From: an uncultured Bacteroidaceae bacterium | GTDB lineage: Bacteria; Bacteroidota; Bacteroidia; Bacteroidales; Bacteroidaceae | Assembly (NCBI GenBank): GCA_904502235.1 | Contig: CAJGDP010000018.1 | Span: 1-34,982, forward strand | Direction of reading: 5' to 3' | Length of the DNA: 34,982 bases | Shown here: in pieces, positions 1 to 7,335 of the stretch | Layout of the letters: every line of letters starts with the position of its first letter | How positions within the stretch are numbered: position 1 is the stretch's first letter | Position numbers and translations under genes: made by a program | Notes under the pieces: model-generated | What the model saw: only the letters and a program-made list of their open reading frames with translations | What the model was told of the DNA's origin: nothing | Database searches by the model: none

Positions 1-2
1 AG

Positions 3-75
3 AGCGGAAAACGAGGCTCGAACTCGCGACCCCAACCTTGGCAAGGTTGTGCTCTACCAACTGAGCTATTTCCGC
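3..75 (-). tRNA. tRNA-Gly (anticodon GCC)
   Basis: Read on the minus strand this is a complete 73-nt cloverleaf. The acceptor arm GCGGAAA/TTTCCGC closes with discriminator T. The D arm contains AGCTCAGTTGGTAGAGC. The anticodon stem CAACC/GGTTG encloses the loop TTGCCAA with anticodon GCC, and the T arm carries GTTCGAGCC. The CCA end is not encoded (the next bases are CT). A small open frame from 49 crosses this gene and is not credible. Confidence 0.97.
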
Positions 76-158
76 GTTTACTTCGTAAACTTGGCATTTA
101 TTTCATCAAGCATTCTATTTATTTCACTAAATAAACAGTGTGTTTCGCTTAACGGGTG

Positions 159-189
159 CAAAGATAGTGCTTTTTTCTTAACCTGCAAA
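159..189 (-). promoter_or_regulatory. Bacteroidetes-type promoter of tRNA-Gly
   Basis: On the minus strand the -33 element TTTG (186-189) is separated by exactly 19 nt from the -7 element TATCTTTG (159-166), an exact match to the Bacteroidetes primary-sigma consensus TTTG-N19-TAnnTTTG. Transcription would start about 80 nt before the mature tRNA, leaving a leader to be processed. Confidence 0.8.
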
Positions 190-291
190 CAAATCTCACA
201 AAAAATTTACATAAAATTCAAAATTAATCATCCAAACACCGAAAAAGCCGAAGATTCATATCTCTTTTACAAGAAATTCGCAAATATAATT

Positions 292-299
292 TAAATTTG
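292..299 (+). promoter_or_regulatory. candidate -7 box for the GNAT gene
   Basis: TAAATTTG matches TAnnTTTG and lies 22 nt before the start codon at 322. I see no good TTTG element about 19 nt upstream, so the assignment rests on the -7 box and its position. Confidence 0.45.
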
Positions 300-321
300 C
301 ACCTATATAGCAACAAACATA

Positions 322-891
322 ATGAAAGGCTCCTGCATCAACATACGTCAAGCGCAAAAGAGCGACTCCACCATCATTGCTCATGCTGTAGCAATGGCAA
401 TAGGCGACGAAGACGCTGTAAAAAGCTACTGTGGCGATAACTATATTGCCCTACTGAAAAAGATTTCCGAAAGCGAACACACGCAATACAGTTACAAGAA
501 TACCCTTATAGCAGAAACCGACAGTTCTATTGCAGGCGTAATCATAGGATACAACGGCGCATGCCTGCACGAATTGCGCTCCGCCACATACTCCATCATA
601 TATAATGAACTAAAGCGCACGCCATCTATCCCGGACGAAACTGAAGCCGGAGAATTCTATATCGACACAATTGCAGTACTACCCGAACATCGCAAAAAAG
701 GCATCGGAAAACAACTCATCCAAGCCATGTGTAAAAAAGCCTTTTCCGAAGGACATAAACGCGTTGGACTTATCGTAGACCACAACAATCCACATGCCGA
801 AAAGCTATACACATCATTAGGTTTTACGCGAGTCGGAACAAAGACATTCCTCGGACACAAGATGTGGCATATGCAATACATAAACGAATAA
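322..891 (+). CDS. GNAT family N-acetyltransferase
   Basis: 189 residues, the usual size for a single-domain GCN5-related acetyltransferase, which transfers acetyl from acetyl-CoA to an amine. The acetyl-CoA-binding motif A is visible at about residues 112-130: the strand FYIDTIAVLPEHR is followed by RKKGIG, the R/Q-x-x-G-x-G/A loop. The downstream segment NPHAEKLYTSLGFTRVG is the typical motif B helix and turn. No signal peptide is present, so it is cytosolic. The N-terminal half resembles the 'GNAT with long N-terminal helix' group common in Bacteroidales. The substrate cannot be told. It is monocistronic and converges on purN; its stop codon is inside the shared hairpin at 880-923. Confidence 0.88.
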   Translation: MKGSCINIRQAQKSDSTIIAHAVAMAIGDEDAVKSYCGDNYIALLKKISESEHTQYSYKNTLIAETDSSIAGVIIGYNGACLHELRSATYSIIYNELKRTPSIPDETEAGEFYIDTIAVLPEHRKKGIGKQLIQAMCKKAFSEGHKRVGLIVDHNNPHAEKLYTSLGFTRVGTKTFLGHKMWHMQYINE

Positions 892-923
892 AAGCACGCA
901 ATCGCGTGCTTTTATTCGTTTAT
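880..923. terminator. bidirectional intrinsic terminator between GNAT gene and purN
   Basis: A perfect 20-bp inverted repeat (880-899 with 904-923) around the 4-nt loop AATC. The GC-rich core GCACGC/GCGTGC is flanked by A-runs and T-runs on both strands, so it can terminate transcription from either side. The stop codon of the GNAT gene (889-891) lies within the left arm, and the right arm ends on the first base of the purN stop codon. Confidence 0.88.
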
Positions 924-1495
924 CAGTCGAGTGTATGAAGAATCTCTTCTATCACATGCGGGAAGTGTTCATATTCAAGCGCATGAACCTTTGACGCAAT
1001 ATCCTCATACGTATCAGTAGGAAGCACCTGACATTTTGCCTGGAAGAAAGTTGTTCCCTGGTCGTAATGTTCATCAATAAGATGTATTGTAATACCGCTC
1101 TCTGTATCGCCACATGCAACTACAGCCTTATGCACATTATCACCATACATTCCCTTACCACCATGCTTAGGCAACAAAGCCGGATGGATATTCACAATTC
1201 TGCCGGGATAAGCCTGAATCAGTTTTTGTGGAACAAGCAACAGGAATCCTGCAAGAACAACAAAATCGATATGACGTTCCTGCAACATTGCAATAATGCT
1301 ATCTGCCGCCTTGAATTCATCCTTGGTTACAACCACCGATTCTATTCCCAGACGTTTTGCACGTTCAAGAACATAGGCATTTGGATTGTTTGCTATTATG
1401 AACGAAACTTCCGCATAGTCGGAGCCTTTAAAATAATTGGCAATATTCTCGGCATTTGAGCCACTACCCGACGCTAAAATTGCTATTTTTTTCAC
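923..1495 (-). CDS. purN: phosphoribosylglycinamide formyltransferase
   Basis: 190 residues, full length for PurN (GART), which formylates GAR with 10-formyl-tetrahydrofolate in the third step of de novo purine synthesis. The N-terminus MKKIAILASGSGSNAENI holds the phosphate-binding glycine/serine loop. The catalytic triad residues are visible: Asn102 and His104 in VNIHPALLPKHGGKGMYG, and Asp145 in the segment HLIDEHYDQGT. It lies 19 nt downstream of the LytTR regulator gene on the same strand, so the two are probably cotranscribed. It terminates in the hairpin at 880-923. Confidence 0.96.
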   Translation of the reverse strand: MKKIAILASGSGSNAENIANYFKGSDYAEVSFIIANNPNAYVLERAKRLGIESVVVTKDEFKAADSIIAMLQERHIDFVVLAGFLLLVPQKLIQAYPGRIVNIHPALLPKHGGKGMYGDNVHKAVVACGDTESGITIHLIDEHYDQGTTFFQAKCQVLPTDTYEDIASKVHALEYEHFPHVIEEILHTLD

Positions 1496-1514
1496 GCTAT
1501 TATATTTTAAATGT

Positions 1515-2417
1515 TTATGCTATTGGAACAAGGCGACGTAACACATTTTCGCCATAAGTCTTGGAAATAGGGATCTCCTTTACTCCGGGAACACAAAGTT
1601 CGAGAAACAGATTCTCCTTTTCCCTGCGCATAACCTTCACAAGGTCAAGATTCACCATATAGGAACGATGACAACGCACTATATTGCTGTCGGCGAGCTG
1701 GTCGCTTATATCCTTCATGGTTATACGCATAAGTTGCTTTTTTAGTATATCGTTTTTCTGATACCATATACATATGTAATTGTCTGCCGACTCTATATAA
1801 AGCAGATTCTCCTTTGCCACAGAAAGCTGTAGCACACCGCGCGAATCGCGGATAGAGATAAGATTGCTCGACTTAAAACCTATATTCTCATTCATGAGAG
1901 CCTTAAGTTTCGCAGAACGTTCCCTATACGAAAAATAGAGCACACAGATAAAATACGGGATTCCGATAATAAAGACAGTCTTGCGCATAGCCTCTACAAA
2001 GACCTTCAAAGGATCGTGGACCTCAAGATGAAGATTCTGGTCGAGATTCAGATTCTTTCCGACAATAAGCGCAATAAGAGTAAAGGCACCCGATAGCAAA
2101 ACCAATTCCAGAAAAACCCACAGGATATAATTCAGATAGGTAATATTATGGTCGGGACGTCGCGACACCCTATACATTATCACACGACTCACGGCAATTA
2201 CAAGCATTCCTATTGTTACAAGTGCCGTTGACCAGACAAGATACATTGTATCCTTATATTTACCATCTTCAATCCACTTATCAGAGCCGAAAGGCTTGAA
2301 AAGATTGATAAATATTATCGCGAACAGAGCCAGGAAGAGAACCATTATCACCTGATTTCTCTTTTCCAGCATATATGCCGGCACCTTCTTGAAAAGCGAC
2401 GATGTATATTCAATCAT
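1515..2417 (-). CDS. four-TM LytTR-domain transcriptional regulator
   Basis: The start is taken at the ATG at 2417 (300 residues, N-terminus MIEYTSSLFKKVPAYML). The same frame opens at 2462, but a -7 box at 2475-2482 would leave that ATG almost leaderless and its extra 15 residues are Cys/Gly-rich and unlike the family. Four hydrophobic segments occupy roughly residues 25-43, 62-83, 103-125 and 148-165. A C-terminal LytTR DNA-binding domain follows (about residues 190-285), with the family-typical segments LLYIESADNYICIWY and IVRCHRSYMVNL. There is no receiver domain, so signals are presumably sensed through the membrane part. Such membrane LytTR proteins are common in Bacteroidales; targets are unknown. 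It is probably cotranscribed with purN. Confidence 0.88.
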   Translation of the reverse strand: MIEYTSSLFKKVPAYMLEKRNQVIMVLFLALFAIIFINLFKPFGSDKWIEDGKYKDTMYLVWSTALVTIGMLVIAVSRVIMYRVSRRPDHNITYLNYILWVFLELVLLSGAFTLIALIVGKNLNLDQNLHLEVHDPLKVFVEAMRKTVFIIGIPYFICVLYFSYRERSAKLKALMNENIGFKSSNLISIRDSRGVLQLSVAKENLLYIESADNYICIWYQKNDILKKQLMRITMKDISDQLADSNIVRCHRSYMVNLDLVKVMRREKENLFLELCVPGVKEIPISKTYGENVLRRLVPIA

Positions 2418-2474
2418 ATCTGTATTTCCAATCACATTTCCACCGCATAAGCAGCAGACCATTCATAAACTTTA

Positions 2475-2482
2475 CAAAGTTA
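2475..2482 (-). promoter_or_regulatory. candidate -7 box for the LytTR-purN operon
   Basis: TAACTTTG on the minus strand matches TAnnTTTG. The upstream element is poor (TTTCG-like near 2502). The position implies a start site near 2470, which favours the ATG at 2417 over the one at 2462. Confidence 0.5.
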
Positions 2483-2600
2483 CACTTTTTTTTCTAATTA
2501 CCGAAATCTACGGTATTTGGTCAAATATTTTTAAAAAAATCAAGCTATAAGAAATTTTAACACCCTTTTAAGAGAGTGTTTCCACCAAATAGTCATAAAA

Positions 2601-2635
2601 TTTGATTATATAATTAAAAATTATATCTATTTTTG
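2601..2635 (+). promoter_or_regulatory. candidate promoter of the ftsE-lysC-lysA operon
   Basis: TTTG (2601-2604) and TATTTTTG (2628-2635) match the Bacteroidetes -33 and -7 elements, with a 23-nt spacer that is longer than the usual 19-21. The leader to the ATG at 2691 is about 50 nt. The rest of the 2463-2690 gap is AT-rich with no other feature that I can support. Confidence 0.5.
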
Positions 2636-2690
2636 CAGAATGAAGTAAAATGGTTTATTACGACCTGTAATTTGAAACAAAAAGAACATT

Positions 2691-3491
2691 ATGCCCATAA
2701 TCAAATACAAGAACGTATATATAAACATAGACTCAAAGGTTATCCTTGAGGATGTATCATTTACATTGGAGGCCGGTGAGTTTGCCTACATTATAGGTTC
2801 TGTCGGTTCAGGAAAATCCACACTCCTCAAGACCATATATGGCGAAGTCGACATAGAACACGGTAAAGCCTATGTGATGGACGAATACGACCTGAAAAAA
2901 ATAAGCAACAGAAAATTGCAGAAACTCCGCAGAAACATAGGTATCGTATTTCAGGATTTCCAGTTGCTCACCGACCGCAACATACACGACAATCTGAACT
3001 TTGTTCTTCGTTGCACCGGTTGGGGAAACAAACGCGAGCGCGAGAAACGCATTCAGGAAGTTCTCGAGCTAGTTGGACTTTCACATAAGTGGTACAAGCA
3101 CCCGCACGAGTTGTCGGGCGGCGAGCAGCAACGTATAGTAATTGCCCGTGCCATACTCAACCGACCTGCCCTGCTGCTTGCCGATGAGCCTACAGGAAAT
3201 CTGGATTCCGAGACAGGAAATTTCATCATGAAACTGCTTCATCGCATTTGCAAGGAAGAGAACATGGCGGTACTGATGATTACCCACAACGAACAGTGGC
3301 TTAAGGATTATCCGGGAACCGTATACCGTTGCAAGGATATGCAATTGAAAAAGATTCTCGTGGAAGAGAAACAGGAGAACACTGAAGTAGCAGTTGCTCC
3401 TATAATACCGGAGACGGAAGAAACAGCAACAATGGAAGAACAGCCCACAGAGCCTGTCGCAAAAGAAAAAGAAACAGAAAACAAAGAATAA
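2691..3491 (+). CDS. ftsE: FtsE-type ABC transporter ATP-binding protein
   Basis: 266 residues. The ATPase core has Walker A GSVGSGKST (36-44), the Q-loop segment VFQDFQLL (87-94), signature LSGGEQQR (141-148), Walker B LLLADEPTGNLD (161-172) and the switch histidine in MITH (near 199). This is the FtsE/LolD/MacB subclass, which drives mechanotransmission through an FtsX-type permease; FtsEX controls septal peptidoglycan hydrolases. About 45 residues after the core form an acidic Glu/Pro/Lys-rich tail not found in E. coli FtsE. No ftsX is adjacent; in Bacteroidota ftsX is commonly elsewhere. The gene lies 11 nt before lysC, linking it with cell-wall precursor synthesis. FtsE rather than LolD is an inference from this context and family resemblance. 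Confidence 0.82.
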   Translation: MPIIKYKNVYINIDSKVILEDVSFTLEAGEFAYIIGSVGSGKSTLLKTIYGEVDIEHGKAYVMDEYDLKKISNRKLQKLRRNIGIVFQDFQLLTDRNIHDNLNFVLRCTGWGNKREREKRIQEVLELVGLSHKWYKHPHELSGGEQQRIVIARAILNRPALLLADEPTGNLDSETGNFIMKLLHRICKEENMAVLMITHNEQWLKDYPGTVYRCKDMQLKKILVEEKQENTEVAVAPIIPETEETATMEEQPTEPVAKEKETENKE

Positions 3492-3502
3492 ATATAAAAA
3501 AT

Positions 3503-4825
3503 ATGAAAGTACTTAAATTTGGTGGAACATCAGTTGGTTCTGCCGAGCGCATGCAGAACGTGGTACGCCTTATTTCGGACGGCGAGCCCAAGATTGTTGT
3601 TCTTTCAGCAATGTCAGGAACAACAAATTCACTTATCGAGTTCACAAACTACCTTCGCAACGGTAATGTCAACGGTGCTTGCGAGCACTCCACATTCCTG
3701 CAGACAAAATACATGCAGACAATAAAGGACCTCTACAAAAGCGAAGAGGCTATAACAAGTGCCACAAACAAAGTAAACGAAATATTCGCACATCTGCGCG
3801 AGTTGGCAAACAAGCCTCTTTGCGATGAACTCGAGAAGGAGATTGTAGCACAGGGCGAGATTATCTCGACCAATATGGTTACAATATATATGCGCGAGCT
3901 TGGTCTTGATGTAGAGTTGCTCAATGCACTCGATTTTATGCGTCTCGGTTCAAACGGCGAGCCCGATATAACATATATCCGCGAGCACCTTCTTCCACTC
4001 ATCGACACCGAAAAAAGAGGCAAGATATATATAACACAAGGTTTCATATGCATGAACCACGAAGGCAGCTACGACAACCTGCAGCGTGGCGGAAGCGACT
4101 ACACAGCAACCCTTATCGGCTCGGCTGTAAATGCAGAAGAGGTACAGATATGGACCGACATCGACGGTGTACACAACAACGACCCACGTATTGTTGAAAA
4201 CACCAAGCCTGTACGCAATCTCCACTTTGAGGAGAGTGCAGAGCTTGCATATTTCGGTGCGAAAATCCTTCACCCCACATGTATCCTTCCTGCAAAGCTG
4301 ACAGGAACACCTGTTCGTTTGCTGAACACTATGGATCCGACAGCCGAAGGCACACGTATCGACAACAATCTCACACGCCCCGGAGAAATCAAGGCAATAG
4401 CGGCAAAGGACAACATCACAGCCATTAAAATCAAGAGTGGCAGAATGTTGCTTGCATACGGTTTCCTTCGCAAGGTATTCGAGATTTTCGAAACCTATCA
4501 CACATCAATCGACATGATATGTACATCAGAGGTTGGTGTATCTGTTTCTATCGATGACGACAAGAGACTCGACGACATTGTTGCAGAATTGCAGAAAATC
4601 GGTACCATCACTGTAGACAAGAACATGTGTATCATCTGTGTCGTAGGCGACCTCAACTGGGAAAACACAGGTTTCGAGGCACGTGCCATGGAAGCTATGA
4701 AGGATATCCCCGTACGTATGGTTTCATATGGCGGAAGCAACTACAACATCTCATTCCTTGTACGCGAAGAAGACAAGGTAAGAGCGTTGCGTTCACTTAG
4801 CGCATCTATTTTTGAAGGAAAATGA
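3503..4825 (+). CDS. lysC: aspartate kinase (monofunctional)
   Basis: 440 residues. It phosphorylates aspartate with ATP, the committed step to lysine, diaminopimelate, threonine and methionine. The N-terminal kinase motif KFGGTSVGS (5-13) and the substrate/nucleotide segment LQRGGSDYTATLIGSA followed by VQIWTDIDGV are intact. The C-terminal 140 residues carry tandem ACT-type regulatory segments (TAIKIKSGRM onward, and MCIICVVGDL), implying allosteric control, probably by lysine given the lysA neighbour. There is no homoserine dehydrogenase domain, unlike ThrA. The stop overlaps the lysA start in ATGA (4822-4825), which suggests translational coupling. Confidence 0.95.
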   Translation: MKVLKFGGTSVGSAERMQNVVRLISDGEPKIVVLSAMSGTTNSLIEFTNYLRNGNVNGACEHSTFLQTKYMQTIKDLYKSEEAITSATNKVNEIFAHLRELANKPLCDELEKEIVAQGEIISTNMVTIYMRELGLDVELLNALDFMRLGSNGEPDITYIREHLLPLIDTEKRGKIYITQGFICMNHEGSYDNLQRGGSDYTATLIGSAVNAEEVQIWTDIDGVHNNDPRIVENTKPVRNLHFEESAELAYFGAKILHPTCILPAKLTGTPVRLLNTMDPTAEGTRIDNNLTRPGEIKAIAAKDNITAIKIKSGRMLLAYGFLRKVFEIFETYHTSIDMICTSEVGVSVSIDDDKRLDDIVAELQKIGTITVDKNMCIICVVGDLNWENTGFEARAMEAMKDIPVRMVSYGGSNYNISFLVREEDKVRALRSLSASIFEGK

Positions 4826-5994
4826 TAAAGCCGATGAAAACGATATTCCCGGTTGAAAAATTTGCTGACATCGAGACTCCTTTCTACTACTACAACGTAG
4901 AGTTGTTGCAAGAGACACTTGAAAAGGCTTTGGAAGAGGCAGGCAAGTACGAAGGTTTTCATGTACATTATGCCATCAAAGCAAATTTCAACCCACAACT
5001 GCTGAAGATTGTGAAGTCTGCAGGCATGGGTGCCGACTGCGTGAGCGGTGGCGAGGTACGCGCTGCCATCAATGCAGGCATTGAACCAGGCAAAATAGTT
5101 TTTGCCGGTGTGGGAAAAACAGACAAGGAGATAGCCTATTCGCTCGACAACGGCATATTCTGCTTCAATGTGGAATCAATCCCCGAAGCCGAAGCCATCG
5201 AGCGTCTTGCAGCAGAACGTGGTGTAAAGACACAGGTTGCCATAAGAGTTAACCCCAACGTCGGAGCACACACACACTCCAACATAACCACCGGTCTGGC
5301 AGAGAACAAGTTCGGTGTCAACTATGAACAACTCGACGAAGTAATAGACATCATAGAAGGATTGGAACATCTCGAACTCATCGGTCTACATTTCCACATA
5401 GGTTCGCAAATTCTTGTAATGGACGATTTCATTGCTCTCTGCGGACGAATAAACGAATTGCAGGAGCTGTTACACGAGACACGAGGGCTCATTCTACCAC
5501 ACATAAATGTAGGTGGAGGTCTTGGAATACGCTACGATGCGCCCGACAGATTCCCGATTCCCGATTTTGAGTTGTATTTTTCAACCTACGCAAACAATCT
5601 CAAATTGTTCCCCGGGCAGCAGGTACATTTCGAACTCGGACGAAGCATTGTTGCGCAGTGCGGTTCATTAATCACACGCGCCACATACATCAAACATGGC
5701 ACATGCAAGAAATTCATGATTATCGATGCGGGAATGAACGATCTTATCCGTCCTGCCATGTACGATGCCTACCACCGTATCGAGAATCTTGTATCGGACA
5801 AAGCCGATGAGATTTACGACGTTGTAGGACCAATCTGCGAATCGTCGGATGTATTCTGCAAAGAACGCAGAATCCCCGAGACAGAGCGAGGCGATATCCT
5901 TGCCATCCGCTCTGCCGGAGCATACGGTGAAGCAATGGCATTCGGATACAACTGCCGTGAACTTCCCAAAGCAGTACTCTCCACAGAACTCTGA
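4822..5994 (+). CDS. lysA: diaminopimelate decarboxylase
   Basis: 390 residues. It is a fold-III (alanine-racemase-like barrel) PLP enzyme that decarboxylates meso-diaminopimelate to lysine. The PLP lysine is Lys53 in HYAIKANFNP. Further family motifs are GLHFHIGSQI, the phosphate-binding HINVGGGLGIRY, and the C-terminal dimer-interface cysteine in VGPICESSDVF followed by the SAGAYG segment. The start ATG at 4822 overlaps lysC by 4 nt. Together with lysC and ftsE it forms an operon ending at the hairpin 5998-6042. Confidence 0.95.
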   Translation: MIKPMKTIFPVEKFADIETPFYYYNVELLQETLEKALEEAGKYEGFHVHYAIKANFNPQLLKIVKSAGMGADCVSGGEVRAAINAGIEPGKIVFAGVGKTDKEIAYSLDNGIFCFNVESIPEAEAIERLAAERGVKTQVAIRVNPNVGAHTHSNITTGLAENKFGVNYEQLDEVIDIIEGLEHLELIGLHFHIGSQILVMDDFIALCGRINELQELLHETRGLILPHINVGGGLGIRYDAPDRFPIPDFELYFSTYANNLKLFPGQQVHFELGRSIVAQCGSLITRATYIKHGTCKKFMIIDAGMNDLIRPAMYDAYHRIENLVSDKADEIYDVVGPICESSDVFCKERRIPETERGDILAIRSAGAYGEAMAFGYNCRELPKAVLSTEL

Positions 5995-5997
5995 TTA

Positions 5998-6042
5998 TTA
6001 TACAGAGAAAGGTTGTCCGATGGACAACCTTTCTCTGTATAA
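5998..6042. terminator. intrinsic terminator after lysA
   Basis: A perfect 21-bp stem (5998-6018 with 6022-6042) closed by the 3-nt loop GAT, starting 4 nt after the lysA stop. The GC-rich core GGTTGTCC is preceded by A/G and followed by T-rich sequence. It probably also stops readthrough from the converging gene at 6087-7244. Confidence 0.88.
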
Positions 6043-6086
6043 ATTATCTTTCACCTATACCCGACGGTTTCATCATACAATATCGC

Positions 6087-7244
6087 TCATACCACTGTTT
6101 TTTTTTCAGGAGTATCCAACGGCTCGTAAGAGTTGATTATGCAGCCTGTTGTAAGATCATCGGCTAGCGCAAGTGTTATTTCAGAAAGTTCAAGTGTATT
6201 CTCCAGTTCTCGATCTTTGGTACAGAACAGATTTCGCTCCTTCATATACTCATAACCATAAATAGCTCCCATAATATTTCCACAGACCGAACCGGTGGAA
6301 TCACTATCACCATCGTGATTAACAGAGGTTATTACAGCATTTTCAAAACTCTCGATATGACGAACAACACAAAAGAGTGCTATAGCCCAAGTCTCTTCTG
6401 CAACCCATCCTTCACCAAGTAAACTAATCGCATCGACATCAGAAATATCATGATGAGCCAATTTTACTGCCAATTCACTCAGTTCACGTAACACACGCTT
6501 ATCATCATCATATTTTCCTTCATATATAACATCAAGGACATCCAATGTTTCTGCAACAATATGTTCAATATCCTGCTTGACTTCATTTAGATTCAGTGGC
6601 AGAACCTTGTATATAAGAACAGCAAGCAAAGCAGCGGGCAGAAAGCCCAACGGATGCTTGTGAGTACATTCCGCAATCTCACAAGCTGCAATAGCCAACT
6701 CTTCGATAGAATAAACATATTTTTCTCTTAAATCAAAGCTGGCATTAAGCAATGAAATGGGTGCAACACGCATTATTCCACCACAGCCCTTACTGTTATT
6801 TACCACATTCGCGCCACGAATAATGTCAACGCAAGCATTCATACAAGTTCTGCCAGGCGCACGACGGTACGCCATTCCTGGCAGATAACGTAGCCAAGTA
6901 TAAACGCATTCATTATCCGTTTCACGGTCATATACCTGAGTATAATACCAATCCCTATAAGCAAATGGAACATAATATTCAGGACGTCCTCCTACACCAC
7001 GCATCACTCCTCTTGTCAAACCCATCAACAAACCATTTGCAGTGAAAAGCGTCATCTGTGTATCATCACTTATCAAAGCTTTACCATCTGCACCAAGTTC
7101 AAATTTAGTGATACCATTCTCGCCATAGCGAGAAAGTATTGCCTGACGACACATAAATTCCACCTCGTACCCAAGAGCATCACCCGCAGCACCACCCATA
7201 AGACTACCACGAATTTTATTTCTTATAAATTCTGTATTTTTCAT
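6087..7244 (-). CDS. ADP-ribosylglycohydrolase (DraG family)
   Basis: 385 residues. Family members hydrolyse ADP-ribose from modified arginine or other acceptors, or from free ADP-ribosyl compounds, using two Mg ions held by aspartates. The metal ligands are visible at both ends: the N-terminal G-x-x-x-GDALG segment (residues 17-25), SDDTQM (59-64), and the C-terminal HDGDSDSTG (310-318). The protein looks complete and active. There is no signal peptide. No ADP-ribosyltransferase or toxin gene is adjacent, so the target is unknown; it could serve nucleotide or NAD metabolism. It lies 91 nt downstream of the permease gene on the same strand and may have its own promoter in that gap, though I find only a weak TAGCTTTA match there. 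Confidence 0.92.
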   Translation of the reverse strand: MKNTEFIRNKIRGSLMGGAAGDALGYEVEFMCRQAILSRYGENGITKFELGADGKALISDDTQMTLFTANGLLMGLTRGVMRGVGGRPEYYVPFAYRDWYYTQVYDRETDNECVYTWLRYLPGMAYRRAPGRTCMNACVDIIRGANVVNNSKGCGGIMRVAPISLLNASFDLREKYVYSIEELAIAACEIAECTHKHPLGFLPAALLAVLIYKVLPLNLNEVKQDIEHIVAETLDVLDVIYEGKYDDDKRVLRELSELAVKLAHHDISDVDAISLLGEGWVAEETWAIALFCVVRHIESFENAVITSVNHDGDSDSTGSVCGNIMGAIYGYEYMKERNLFCTKDRELENTLELSEITLALADDLTTGCIINSYEPLDTPEKKTVV

Positions 7245-7335
7245 AAAATCATTATTATACTCTTAAACTCCTGTCTGTACTTCTCGGCATTAAAGCTATA
7301 CTTGCATGAACAACACACAAGGTAGCTTCTTTATC

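Noticed and set aside
49..294. 81-codon open frame starting inside the tRNA gene
   Set aside because: It overlaps the tRNA-Gly gene and its promoter, has low-complexity composition, and resembles no protein.
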